Shown: positions 31,922-41,227, counted from the first letter of the stretch. The stretch is DNA of 64,000 bases from Amycolatopsis umgeniensis (GCF_014205155.1 NZ_JACHMX010000001.1:6944001-7008000), one strand, 5' to 3'. The notes: a model not told the origin generated them from the sequence alone. Made by a program: numbers and translations.

Positions 31922-34818
31922 TGCCCGGCCGCGCGCCGCTCACGCGCACCGCGCGGCTGCTGGGCCGGGTGACGCGGGGGCTGTTCGCCGCCGTCGTGCT
32001 GACAGCGCTGATGGCCGGCCTGCCGTGGGCGCTGATCTCCGGCGTGGGCTGGCCGCTGCCGGAGCGCCTGCCGGGCCTGGACGAGATCGGCTCGGTGCTG
32101 ATGACGCAGATGTCTCCACGGTTTCTGCTTGACACGCTGGCCTGCCTGGCCTGGCTGCTGTGGCTGGTGTTCGTCCTCGACCTCGCCGCGTGCGCGGCCG
32201 ACGTCGCCCGCGGCGCCCGGCTACCGGACCTGAAACGGCAGACCGGCCCGGTACGGCGCGTCACGGCCGTGCTCGTCGGCGCCCTGCTCGTGGCCGTCCT
32301 GGACCGTACCGCCCCCGCCGCGCCCCTCACCCCCGCCGACGCCGCCCACCCCGCCGGCCATGCCCAGGTGGCTGTCACCGCGACCGGCGCCACGACATCG
32401 GTCGCCCATGAACAGCCCCGGCTTCCGGCCGCGCCGGGGACCGAGCGGGTCCGCCCACCGGAGAACGGGGTGCACGACTCGTTGTGGAGGATCGCGCAAC
32501 GTTGCCTGGGTGACGGTGATCGCTGGCCCGAGATCTGGGCCCTCAACCACGGCAGCGCCCAGCCCGGCGAACGGACCCTGACCAACCCGAACCGGATCCA
32601 CCCCGGCGACACCCTCCACCTCCCCGCCACCAGCCCGCCGTCCGGCTCGCCTGCATCGCCTCCGCCGGAATCCGTGCTTTCTGCGCCCGCTCCCGGATCA
32701 ACGCCCCCGACGCCGATCACAGTCACGCCAGCTCCTTCCAAGCCTGCCTCGGCTGCGGCGCCTTCCGTCGCCACCGCGACGGACAGACCCGCCGGTGGCG
32801 CGGTGAGCTGGGGGAGCGGCGAGGTGTTCGTCAGCCTGGGCCTGGCCGCGGCGGTCAGTGCCGTGCTCGTGCTCGCGCGGCGGCGGCGCCACGCGCGGTA
32901 CCGGCCGGGCAGCGGCCGACGCGACGACGATCTACCCGTCGCTCCGGTGGTGTACCAGCTGCGCCTGGCCCATCTGCGCGCTCAGCACCACGACGAAGAC
33001 CTCGAACTGGACATCGAGACCGACAGCGCGACAGGCGACCCGGCAAGCCGCGAGCACCGTGAACCCGGCGGCGAAGACCCGGTATCGCGCTCGAGCACCG
33101 CACCGGCAGGACCGGACAACGAAGGCCCGCTGACGATGCTCATACCTCGTGTCCGGCGCGTGATCGGCGCCGCCACACCGGTCGGCAGGGTCGCCGGACC
33201 GGCGACCCTGCCATCCGTGGTCGACGTCGCGCTCGACACCGCGCCCCAGGCCACGGATGGCGAGGCCCCCATGGCAGGCGAGGGGATCCAGGTCGCCCTC
33301 GATCTGGCCCGTGTCCACGGGCTCGGCCTGCTCGGGCCCGGGGGCTACGCCGCGGCCCGCGCCCTGCTGCTCACCCTCTTGGCCACCTCGGCTGAGAACG
33401 TCTACGTGCCCAGCGCCGACGTCGCCCGTCTGCTCGGCGTGCCGGTAGCAGCCACCGACCTGCCGGAGTCGATCACCGTGGTGGCCGACCTGGACACCGC
33501 CATGGCTGCCCTCGAGACCCCAGCGCCGCCGCGACCCACCGTCCTGATCACGTCCCCACCCGGTGACCCGAGCCAGCAGGCACGGCTGCAGCACCTGCTC
33601 GACAACAACGCCCAGCACGGAATCACCGCGCTGCTGCTGGGCCAGTGGCGCGCCGGGGTGACCGCCTACGTCACCGGCGGCGGGATCATCTCCGCCACCG
33701 ATCCCGGCCTCGGCGAGCCCCTGCGCGGGAAGCGTGCCTTCACCCTTCCCGAGACCGCGACCCGCGACCTCCTGGCCTTCCTCCGCACCGCCGCACCCCA
33801 CGACAGCGCCGGTATCGACGACCCGCTTCGCGGCACCCCCGGGCCCCGGCAGACAGCGACAACGCAGGGCACGACTTTCCCCGGCCCGTCCGTAGGCGAC
33901 CCGCGACGACTGGAGATCACCGCGGGACCACCCGCACCGGAACCGTCCCCGGCCAGCGAACCCGGCGAGGAACCCCGCCCGCACGCGACCGGCACGGAGC
34001 CGAGCCCACCGGCGCCGTTGGCGCTGGCGGTGTTCGGCGCACCTGTCCTGCACTGGCGATCCCGGCCCGGCCAGGCCGAGGGGGAGCTGCGCGACCTGAC
34101 GGGCGAGCTGAGCAGCCGTCCGCTCGAGCTGCTGGTCTTCCTCGCGGTGCATCCCGGCGGGGTGCCCCGGGACGCGATCGTCGACGCCCTCTGGCCGGAC
34201 GACCCGCCCCGCAACCCCGCCAGCGTGCTGCGGACCGTCTTGTCCCGCATCCGCCGCGCCCTCGACACCGCCACCCACGGCACCGTCGGCGAACTGATCC
34301 TGGCCGAGCACGGCCAGTACCGACTCGACCCTGCCGTCGTGGAGGCGGACTACTGGTCCTTCGCCGACGCGGTGACCCGCCGCCGTAGGGCCGGCACCGC
34401 CGAGCGGCGCGCTGAGGGCTACGAGGCCATCGTGGCGCACTACGGCGGCGTCCTGGCCGACGGCCTGGACGCCGACTGGCTCACCGCTACCCGGGAGGCG
34501 ACAAGACGCGACGCGCTCGACGCCGTGGCCGCGCTCGCCCGCGCGCGGGTCGGGACCGATCCCGACTACACCCTGGATCTGCTGGAAACCGCGCGGGCGT
34601 TCGACCCGCACAACGAACTGATCTACCGCGACATCATGCGACTGCAGCACGCGCTCGGCCGGCACGACGCCATCTCCCGCACCCTGAACCTCCTGCGGAC
34701 GCGCCTCACCGAAATCGACACCACGCCCACCGCGGACACTGTCGACCTCGTCGAGCGGTTACGTGCCCGCTCCACCGGGATACCGGTCGAGGACCTCTCC
34801 CGAGTCACGGCGCCATGA
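31921..34818 (+). CDS. Membrane LysM-BTAD protein
   Basis: A 965-residue protein. Three N-terminal transmembrane helices lie in residues 15-125. A LysM-type domain follows (HDSLWRIAQRCLGDGDRWPEIWALN, ending NPNRIHPGDTLHLP, residues about 185-235), then a fourth helix (VFVSLGLAAAVSAVLVLA). The long cytoplasmic region ends in a winged helix plus BTAD domain (LSSRPLELLVFLAVHPGGVPRDAIVDALWPDD ... LDLLETARAFDPHNELIYRDIMRLQHALGRHDA). BTAD is typical of SARP regulators, so this may sense cell-wall state and signal inward. It closes the Tad operon. Confidence 0.85.
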   Translation: MPGRAPLTRTARLLGRVTRGLFAAVVLTALMAGLPWALISGVGWPLPERLPGLDEIGSVLMTQMSPRFLLDTLACLAWLLWLVFVLDLAACAADVARGARLPDLKRQTGPVRRVTAVLVGALLVAVLDRTAPAAPLTPADAAHPAGHAQVAVTATGATTSVAHEQPRLPAAPGTERVRPPENGVHDSLWRIAQRCLGDGDRWPEIWALNHGSAQPGERTLTNPNRIHPGDTLHLPATSPPSGSPASPPPESVLSAPAPGSTPPTPITVTPAPSKPASAAAPSVATATDRPAGGAVSWGSGEVFVSLGLAAAVSAVLVLARRRRHARYRPGSGRRDDDLPVAPVVYQLRLAHLRAQHHDEDLELDIETDSATGDPASREHREPGGEDPVSRSSTAPAGPDNEGPLTMLIPRVRRVIGAATPVGRVAGPATLPSVVDVALDTAPQATDGEAPMAGEGIQVALDLARVHGLGLLGPGGYAAARALLLTLLATSAENVYVPSADVARLLGVPVAATDLPESITVVADLDTAMAALETPAPPRPTVLITSPPGDPSQQARLQHLLDNNAQHGITALLLGQWRAGVTAYVTGGGIISATDPGLGEPLRGKRAFTLPETATRDLLAFLRTAAPHDSAGIDDPLRGTPGPRQTATTQGTTFPGPSVGDPRRLEITAGPPAPEPSPASEPGEEPRPHATGTEPSPPAPLALAVFGAPVLHWRSRPGQAEGELRDLTGELSSRPLELLVFLAVHPGGVPRDAIVDALWPDDPPRNPASVLRTVLSRIRRALDTATHGTVGELILAEHGQYRLDPAVVEADYWSFADAVTRRRRAGTAERRAEGYEAIVAHYGGVLADGLDADWLTATREATRRDALDAVAALARARVGTDPDYTLDLLETARAFDPHNELIYRDIMRLQHALGRHDAISRTLNLLRTRLTEIDTTPTADTVDLVERLRARSTGIPVEDLSRVTAP

Positions 34819-34857
34819 ATGACACACCCCCGCTTCTCGAACACGCCTCGCCGAAAC

Positions 34858-34924
34858 GGAAATCGAGGCGCGGCTACCGGTCGGTAAAGGTATTTGTGCG
34901 GAACAGCGAAATACCTCGATTTCC
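34858..34924. repeat. Nested inverted repeat after LysM-BTAD gene
   Basis: The outer arms GGAAATCGAGG (34858-34868) and CCTCGATTTCC (34914-34924) are perfect. The inner arms GGTATTT (34889-34895) and AAATACC (34909-34915) share the right side. The two pairings are mutually exclusive at their edge, so this may be an alternative-fold terminator, a cruciform or a protein site. Confidence 0.5.
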
Positions 34925-35525
34925 TGCCGTGATCCCAGCTGCGCCGATGCTAGCGTCGACTGTGACAGCACAACCTTCGAGGCCGAAGAAAAAGAACTCT
35001 GTGCGCGCACAATCGTATTCCCTGCTATCGCTGGCACCCCTTCTCGTCGAATGTCAGTGGCGACGTCCGCGTGCCGACAGGGCACTCCGATGCCGTCGGG
35101 GCGTCCCGTGTGCGGAAAGCGCGTCGAATGCCGAGCCGCATCCGTCGGCGCGATCACGCGGGGCCACCGCCACAGCCCTCGCCGCCCCGCAGCGTGACTG
35201 CCACCCGTCGGGCCGCCGACCCGGCCTATCAGCCTCGTTCTCCGGTATCCGCCTAAGGTGGATCCCCCAATGTCAGCCGTTGCCGCAGGTCACACCCCTT
35301 CTGGGGGGATCCATCGGTATCCCAGACTCGCTTGACATCAAGCAGGTGAACACATCAGGCCCGGCGGCGATGTCACGCGGCTCCGGCATCGTTTCACCAA
35401 TGCTCGCCCCGCCGCCTCACTCGCCATCTTCTTTTTCTTCGTTCTTGTTCTTCTTATCGAATAAGACTGCATTTATCCGCGGTTTCACCTGCGGCCGGCT
35501 GTTCTCGTCTCAAGTGATCCGAACC

Positions 35526-35543
35526 GTCCTGACCTGCGCAAAC
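35526..35543. repeat. 18-bp direct repeat, copy 2
   Basis: Identical to 7820-7837 (GTCCTGACCTGCGCAAAC), 27.7 kb away and in the same orientation. Confidence 0.45.
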
Positions 35544-35740
35544 ATTTCCGTGAAAGTGTGGCCATTCGCGCGAAATAAAAACGAAAATTCCCCGAAATCA
35601 ACCCCAAAAACTATTGCGCGGTGTCCCGGGGTCGAGTTACGTTTGTTGTGTCACCGGGAAACCGGAACGCAACAAATCGCCGCACCGGGCGCGAATGGTC
35701 CCGAAAGCGGAAACCGGCAAACACGTGATTGGGGATTGCT

Positions 35741-35905
35741 ATGTGCTACGCCGACACCACCGACAACCCGAACGGCACCACGGCCGCGCACTGCTATTGC
35801 GGTTGGTCCAACACCTACCCCGACCACGACACCGCCGACACCGCCGCCGAAAAACACATTCGCGACGCCGAAGCGGCGGAAGCCGAATTCGCCGCCACCC
35901 ACTGA
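35741..35905 (+). CDS. Small Cys/His protein
   Basis: A 54-residue protein: MCYADTTDNPNG, AAHCYCGWSNTYPDH and an acidic helical tail (EKHIRDAEAAEAEFAATH). The HCYC-x8-H arrangement suggests a small zinc-binding fold. ATG at 35741 has GGGGA 7 bp upstream. It starts the plus-strand island of small genes. No family was recognised. Confidence 0.6.
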   Translation: MCYADTTDNPNGTTAAHCYCGWSNTYPDHDTADTAAEKHIRDAEAAEAEFAATH

Positions 35906-35944
35906 CCGTGCGGCATCCGCCCACCCACGAACGGGGCCAACACC

Positions 35945-36240
35945 ATGAACCGCGACGCCGCCACGCCACACCCGGACGTGCCGACCATGCGCGCCGCGAC
36001 CGTCGCCACGATTACCGCCCACGACTGCGAACGCTGGGTGTGCGTGTGCGGGAACACGCCGCACAGTAGCGGGTTTTGCATGATCGACAGGAACGGCGAC
36101 GACATCGCCCACGCCCCGAACGGTGGGTCGAACCCTTGTACAAGTGCGACGGATGCGGGCACGTGATCGACGCCGCGACCTACGACGACACCACTCACAC
36201 CGTCGCCGTCGTCGGGCGACTTCCCAACCCCGCCCAGTGA
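35945..36240 (+). pseudogene. Zinc-ribbon gene with apparent frameshift
   Basis: The first frame reads MNRDAATPHPDVPTM ... CERWVCVCGNTPHSSGFCMIDRNGDDIAHAP and then runs out of coding-like sequence. The next frame continues with ERWVEPLYKCDGCGHVIDAATYDD and stops at 36240. Joining them by one base at the CCCC run near 36115-36118 gives a single protein with two Cys-x-Cys/Cys-x-x-Cys pairs, a typical zinc ribbon. It is therefore a frameshifted gene or a homopolymer indel in the assembly. Confidence 0.6.
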
Positions 36241-36286
36241 CCACACTACCGCGAAACCGCTACACCACAATGAAAGGGGCAACACC

Positions 36287-36613
36287 ATGGACGACAACGA
36301 CAACCCGCCGGAACGCGTGGTGTACGTGGTCGACCCGGCCATGGGCCGCGATGTGCAACCCGAAGTGGTGACCCGCACCAACACCGAAAACGAGTGCACC
36401 GTCACGGGAGTGGTGATCGACCCCGCCGATCAGCAACAACTGTTGTACGGCACCGTAACCGGACCCGACGGGCGCTTCGTCGGTAGCTACTTTCCCGCCG
36501 ACATCGTGCGGCAAAAGGAATGGCGGGTGGTGACCGCCGACGGCGCGGAATACCCCGCCCCCAGTGAAGGCCACGCCGTGCTCGCACTCACCACCACGTT
36601 GCGCCACGCGTAA
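36287..36613 (+). CDS. Hypothetical acidic protein
   Basis: A 108-residue protein with beta-rich segments (ERVVYVVDPAMG, ECTVTGVVIDPADQQQLLYGTVTGPDGRFVGSYFPADIV). ATG at 36287 follows AAAGGGG. It precedes the AAA+ gene by 75 bp. The fold is probably compact and soluble. No family was recognised. Confidence 0.6.
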   Translation: MDDNDNPPERVVYVVDPAMGRDVQPEVVTRTNTENECTVTGVVIDPADQQQLLYGTVTGPDGRFVGSYFPADIVRQKEWRVVTADGAEYPAPSEGHAVLALTTTLRHA

Positions 36614-36688
36614 CACCCGCGCCACCCGCACTGGTCCCCGCCGCGCCATGACCACTCAAACCCAATGCTGTGAAGGGAAACCAGCACG

Positions 36689-37885
36689 ATGACCACGCAC
36701 GCCACGACTCCGGCCACGGGCGCCGCGCCCGCCGCCCCGGGCGCGGCACACCGGTTGCGCAATGGCGAACTCCGCCGCATGGTGGCCGAACTGCTCACCC
36801 AGCAACCCGCCAACGCAGGACTGACAGCGGGCGCCGCCGCCCGTCTCCTGAACCGATCATCCGGCGCGGTGGGCAACGCCCTGGAAACCCTGGTAACGCG
36901 GGGGGAAGCGGACTACGAGGGACAGCCGTCCCGCTCTTACCGCGCGAACGCCAACACCCCCGCCGCCGCCGCGACCGCCGTCATCAGCGCACGCACCACC
37001 GAACCCGCCTCGGCCGCCGCCACGCCGCCCGCGCCCGTCACACCGAAACGCGCACCCGGGCCGAAAAAGGCGACCGCGCCCGCGCTGGTGACCGCACCGG
37101 TACGGCGCCCGAACGGGCAGCTGTACCACCCGCGCAAACTGGCGGGAAGTTCGGACGTGACGGTGTTGCGGCGGTTGCGGCAGAACAAGATTCCCTCGCT
37201 GCTGTACGGGCCCCCGGGGACGGGCAAGACGTCGCTGGTCGAGGCCGCGTTCGGTGACGCGGTGACGTTGCCGGGCGACAGTGACACCACGGTGGACGAC
37301 ATCGTGGGCGGGTACGTGCCCACCCCGAGTGGAACCTACGAGTTCGCGCACGGGCCGCTGGTGACCGCGATGCGTGAGGGGCGGGCGTTCTTCGTCGACG
37401 ACTTCACCCTCATTCCCGCCCCTGTGCTCGCGGTGGTGTACCCCGTCATGGACGGGCGCGGGCACATCACCATCAAGACCAACAACTGGGAACGTGTCGA
37501 CGCCGCACCCGGGTTCTACGTCGTGGGCGGGCACAACCCCGGAGTACACGGCGCGGTGCTCAGCCCCGCTCTGGCGTCGAGGTTCCGGGTCAAGATCCAG
37601 GTCACCACCGACTACGACCTCGCCACCCGGATCGGGGTCGACTCGAAAGCGGTGCGCGTGGCGAAGAACCTCGCCGCACGGCAGAAGAAGGGCGAGATCG
37701 GGTGGGCGCCCCAGATGCGCGAACTCCTGGCGTTCAAAGACACCGCCGCCGCGCTAGACCCCATGACCGCCGCCGGGAACCTGATCGCCGCCGCGCCGGA
37801 AGAAGACCAGGACATCGTCGCCGACGTGGTCCGCAACGTCTTCGGCGCCCACGTCGCCCCGCTCGCCGTCGGCGAACAGTTCTAG
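36689..37885 (+). CDS. MoxR/CbbQ-like AAA+ ATPase with N-terminal winged helix
   Basis: A 398-residue protein. A winged-helix segment (GELRRMVAELLTQQPANAGLTAGAAARLLNRSSGAVGNALETL, residues about 25-75) is followed by a linker and an AAA+ core with Walker A YGPPGTGKTSLVEA (about 172-182), Walker B RAFFVDDFTLIPAPVL and an ASRFRVKIQV arginine-finger region. MoxR-family ATPases work with a VWA partner to remodel or activate proteins; the VWA gene follows 54 bp downstream. The winged helix is unusual in the family and resembles one in the protein at 46.2 kb. Confidence 0.88.
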   Translation: MTTHATTPATGAAPAAPGAAHRLRNGELRRMVAELLTQQPANAGLTAGAAARLLNRSSGAVGNALETLVTRGEADYEGQPSRSYRANANTPAAAATAVISARTTEPASAAATPPAPVTPKRAPGPKKATAPALVTAPVRRPNGQLYHPRKLAGSSDVTVLRRLRQNKIPSLLYGPPGTGKTSLVEAAFGDAVTLPGDSDTTVDDIVGGYVPTPSGTYEFAHGPLVTAMREGRAFFVDDFTLIPAPVLAVVYPVMDGRGHITIKTNNWERVDAAPGFYVVGGHNPGVHGAVLSPALASRFRVKIQVTTDYDLATRIGVDSKAVRVAKNLAARQKKGEIGWAPQMRELLAFKDTAAALDPMTAAGNLIAAAPEEDQDIVADVVRNVFGAHVAPLAVGEQF

Positions 37886-37939
37886 CCTTCCGGCCCCACC
37901 GGCCCCCGCAGCCCGCGACCCGTCCGGAAAGGACACACG

Positions 37940-39697
37940 ATGACCGCGCACATCGCCGCACCCGCCGCCACACCTACCGCCGTGTTCCCCGCCGCCCCGG
38001 GATGGCTGTCCCTGTCCGCGCGGTTCGGGGACGAGGTCCCCGCCATCGCCGACCGAGACGACCTCGTGGTCACCGTCGCCCCCGGGGCGGGACACGACGC
38101 CCCAGCGTGTTTCTTCCCGGACCTCGCCGCCATCGAAGTCGACGGAATCCACCTCCCCAAAGGGGTCGACCCCGCCACCGTCGAACCGCACCGGGTCGGG
38201 GACCGCAAGCGCTACCGCACCGCGTGGGGGCTGCTGACCCACGAATGCGCCCACGCGCGACACTCGGTGTGGTGTGAACCTCCCGGGGCGCCACCGGGGG
38301 CGGCGGCCGCCGCGATCCTGCTGGAAGAGTCCCGCATCGAAGCAGCACATTTGCGGCGCCGCCCGCAGGACCGGTACTGGCTACGCGGAAGCGCCACGAA
38401 CCTCATCCTCGCCGACACCCGGGCCAACGACCCCGCCGCCGCGCCGACCATGTCCACACAGTCCGCCGCGCAGTCCGCCGCGCTGCTGCTGGCACGCGTG
38501 GACGGCGGGGTCCTCAACCATCGCGAAGTTGCCCGGGTCGAGCGCGTCGTGTGCGCCATTCTCAGCGATGACACGCTCGCGAAATTGCGCGCCATCTGGC
38601 GTGCGGCGCACCGGGTCGCCGATGACGACGCCACCGCCATGATCGAACTCGGGCGCCGCTGGTGCGAGATCCTTGGCGACGACCCCGACCAGCCGCCGCC
38701 CGATCGCGGTACCGCCGACCCGGGCACCCAGCCCGGTAGCGGGAACGGCGTGCCGTCACCGTTGGCGCAAGCTATCGCCGCCACCGCCGCCGCCATCACC
38801 CACGCGGCCGCCGCCGACCCCGCGCCGACCGATCCCGTCACCGAGGCCTTGGAGGCACGTGCCGCCGAGGACGCCGCCCGCACCAACGCGGTCACAGCGG
38901 CGAACAAGACTTTTGGAACAGGGAGCAGCCCGTACGCCACGCACATCACGGGCACCCGCCCGCCGACCACGGCCGAACGCACCGCCGCGCGGCACCTGGC
39001 TCGCGCGCTGACCACCGCCGGAGTGCGTGACCGCACCACCACCAGGACCACCTCGGCCATCCCGCCGGGGCGGCTACGGGTGCGCGGTGCCATGACCGCC
39101 GCCGCGCAACGCGCGGCGGGCACCATCCCCACCGCCGAACCGTTCACCCGCGCCACCCGCAAAACCGTGCCCGCACCACCACTACGGCTCGGCATCGCCT
39201 GCGACGTCACCGATTCCATGAAGGAGTACACGGCACCGGTCGCCTCGGCCGCGTGGATTCTCGCCCACGCCGCCCACCACACCGACGTGCCCGCCACCAC
39301 CGCGACCGTGACCTTCGGCGCGGGGCTGGTCACCCCGATCACCCAGCCCGGAGCCACCCCCGCCCGGATCACCGAATTCGGCACAGGCCTCTCCGGTCAC
39401 GTTATCGATGACGCCATCGAAGCCCTCGACGGCGCCCTCGACCTGTCCCGCCCGAACGCCGCCCGCCTTCTGGTGGTCATCTCCGACGGTGACTTCGAAG
39501 ACGAGACCCGCGACCCGGGCCAGCGGCTCCTCGATCGCTTACGCGCCACAGGATGCGCGGTCCTGTGGCTACTTCCCGGCGGTAGCCCGTGGCTTCGGCC
39601 GATGGACGGTGTCACGAATTACACGCTCACTGACCCCGCCGCCACTGCCCGAGCCATCGGGCGAGCCGCCACCGCCGCGCTACGCGCCACACGCTAA
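37940..39697 (+). CDS. DUF2201-like metallopeptidase-VWA protein
   Basis: A 585-residue protein. The N-terminal domain has LLTHECAHARHSVW (HExxH at residues 101-105) and ILLEESRIEAAHL, matching the putative metallopeptidase half of DUF2201. A linker with low-complexity Ala/Thr follows, then a C-terminal VWA-like domain with the MIDAS motif IACDVTDSMKEY (D-x-T-x-S about residue 421) and LLVVISDGDFEDE. DUF2201 proteins pair with MoxR-type ATPases, as here. Whether the protease site is active is unknown. The upstream gene and spacing indicate one operon. Confidence 0.85.
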   Translation: MTAHIAAPAATPTAVFPAAPGWLSLSARFGDEVPAIADRDDLVVTVAPGAGHDAPACFFPDLAAIEVDGIHLPKGVDPATVEPHRVGDRKRYRTAWGLLTHECAHARHSVWCEPPGAPPGAAAAAILLEESRIEAAHLRRRPQDRYWLRGSATNLILADTRANDPAAAPTMSTQSAAQSAALLLARVDGGVLNHREVARVERVVCAILSDDTLAKLRAIWRAAHRVADDDATAMIELGRRWCEILGDDPDQPPPDRGTADPGTQPGSGNGVPSPLAQAIAATAAAITHAAAADPAPTDPVTEALEARAAEDAARTNAVTAANKTFGTGSSPYATHITGTRPPTTAERTAARHLARALTTAGVRDRTTTRTTSAIPPGRLRVRGAMTAAAQRAAGTIPTAEPFTRATRKTVPAPPLRLGIACDVTDSMKEYTAPVASAAWILAHAAHHTDVPATTATVTFGAGLVTPITQPGATPARITEFGTGLSGHVIDDAIEALDGALDLSRPNAARLLVVISDGDFEDETRDPGQRLLDRLRATGCAVLWLLPGGSPWLRPMDGVTNYTLTDPAATARAIGRAATAALRATR

Positions 39698-39785
39698 CCA
39701 CCCCCAGACCCCGGGCGGGGCGGACACCCTCCCCCTCACCTCCGCCCCGCCCGGGCCCACACCGAGACCTGGAGATGACTTACCG

Positions 39786-40034
39786 ATGGCCGACACCACG
39801 ATCGCCACCGTGGGCGAACTGATCGCCGCCCTAGACCAGTACGACCCGGCCACATCAGTACGACTCGCCACGCCACCCGATATCGGGGCGTCGGTCTGCG
39901 ACTCGCTGGAGTATCCGCTCGCGCAGGTCCTGTTCGCCCAGGACGACACTAGCCAGCCCGTGGTGTGGCTCTGCGTGGTCGACCACATGGGGTACCTTCC
40001 CGAGCCCGTCGGCGCCGCTTTGGGATGGTCATGA
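39786..40034 (+). CDS. Small acidic protein
   Basis: An 82-residue protein: ATVGELIAALDQYDPATSVRLATPPDIG, then AQVLFAQDDTSQPVVWLCVVDHMGYLPEPVG. The opening (ELIAALDQYDPATSVRL) is a pattern common in phage and plasmid proteins of actinomycetes. ATG at 39786 follows GGAGATG. Its stop overlaps the next start as ATGA. Function unknown. Confidence 0.65.
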   Translation: MADTTIATVGELIAALDQYDPATSVRLATPPDIGASVCDSLEYPLAQVLFAQDDTSQPVVWLCVVDHMGYLPEPVGAALGWS

Positions 40035-40608
40035 TGGCCACCGACGAAGAGCACAGCGACACACCGACCTCGCTGGCCGACCGGGCGATCACCGTCGCCC
40101 GCCGACACCGCGCCATCGACCCGCGCGCCTTCGCCGACCGCGACACGATCCCTTCCTCGTGGCATCGCCGCGCGATCACCACCACCCGTCTCGCGGTCGC
40201 GCTCGGTGTCGGTGTCGAGTGCGTGATCGTGCGGGACGACCCCGAACGCCACTACGGCATCGGGGCCCGTACCAGCCCGGGGGACCTCATCGAGGTCACC
40301 AGCGACGGCCGCCCCTGGTACTTCATTCCCGACGTGACCGGGTTCGTGATGTGGTCCTGGCTGTTACTCGGCCCGTGCCCGGACTGCGAGGCACCGCGGG
40401 TCCCGGTCACGCCGAGTCGCCGGCCTCGGCGCGCCACCTCGACCTCGACCCCGAGCCCGAACACCACTTCTTTGACACCGCACCCATCGAATTTCACGGC
40501 GACCCCGCCCACCGCCCCCACTACCTCTACGCCGCCACCACGCCGCACACCGCACGGGACAACGAAAGGAAGCCCGGTCATGACCACGACTCCGACCTCA
40601 CCGATTGA
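40031..40608 (+). pseudogene. Zinc-ribbon gene with probable frameshift
   Basis: From ATG 40031 the frame encodes DEEHSDTPTSLADRAITVARRHRAIDPRAF, VALGVGVECVIVRDD and VMWSWLLLGPCPDCEAPRVPV, then degrades into Thr/Pro/Arg-rich nonsense. The +1 frame at about 40.42 kb instead continues RHLDLDPEPEHHFFDTAPIEFHGDPAHRPHY to a stop at 40608. Joining the frames gives an ordinary protein. A one-base indel near 40405-40440 is inferred; biological or assembly origin unresolved. The next gene's ATG lies 29 bp before the stop. Confidence 0.55.
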
Positions 40609-41227
40609 CAAACCCGCACGCATCTTCAAAAACGACCGAATAGCCCTCGCCGCGATCGAGATCGCGACCGCGCTACCGGGCCACTGGACGGTCGGCCGTG
40701 GCCGTGGCGACAACGAGGTCGCCGACGTCCGATGCCTGTCCACCGGTATCGGTCTCGGGTTCCATCCGGTGCAGGAACCAGGTGCGTGGCGCTACACACT
40801 CGTACCCGGGCCTGTGCCGTACGACATTCGGGACGTTTTCACCTGGCAGTACTCCGACGAGTACCCAGCCGCCACGTTCACCGTCGGCGCCCCGGCGACC
40901 GAGGTCGCGACCCACATCCAGCAGAAGCTCATCCCAGCCCTCCACCAGTGGATAGACCACGCCCGCGCCACCCAGCGTGAACGAACCGAAGCTCAACGGC
41001 GGGTCCACGAGGCTCGAAAACAGATCACCACACAACTGGAGAGCGAATTCCCTCCGGAGTTCGAGCCCGTTTCCGTCTACCACCTGGATGACGATCACGT
41101 TTCTCTTCGCCTGACCATGTCGGTCGACGACGCGCTCACCCGCATACCCGCGCTCGCACAGGCGCTCCGCGCCGACGACGCCACCACTGCACCGTCCACA
41201 CCGACGGAAACCCGGGAGACGAAATGA
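40580..41227 (+). CDS. Hypothetical protein with coiled coil
   Basis: A 215-residue protein. A globular N-terminal part (IFKNDRIALAAIEIATALPGHWTVGRG ... LGFHPVQEPGAWRYTLVPG) is followed by a helical/coiled-coil stretch (DHARATQRERTEAQRRVHEARKQITTQL) and a beta tail. ATG at 40580 follows GAAAGGA. Its stop overlaps the next gene by ATGA. No family was recognised. Confidence 0.65.
   Translation: MTTTPTSPIDKPARIFKNDRIALAAIEIATALPGHWTVGRGRGDNEVADVRCLSTGIGLGFHPVQEPGAWRYTLVPGPVPYDIRDVFTWQYSDEYPAATFTVGAPATEVATHIQQKLIPALHQWIDHARATQRERTEAQRRVHEARKQITTQLESEFPPEFEPVSVYHLDDDHVSLRLTMSVDDALTRIPALAQALRADDATTAPSTPTETRETK

Larger units (their letters stand above)
34819..35740. other. Long intergenic region between Tad locus and small-gene island
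   Basis: About 920 bases with lower and uneven GC. They contain a nested inverted repeat at 34858-34924, a 10-bp-arm inverted repeat at 35259-35313 (TGGATCCCCC with GGGGGATCCA), a pyrimidine-rich tract at 35425-35455 and the second copy of the 18-bp repeat at 35526. A long plus-strand open frame here lacks a ribosome-binding site and domain content. No gene is supported. Confidence 0.5.

Noticed and set aside
34815-35948. Plus-strand 377-codon frame after the LysM-BTAD gene
   Set aside because: No ribosome-binding site, low-complexity Thr/Pro end and inverted repeats inside; treated as non-coding.
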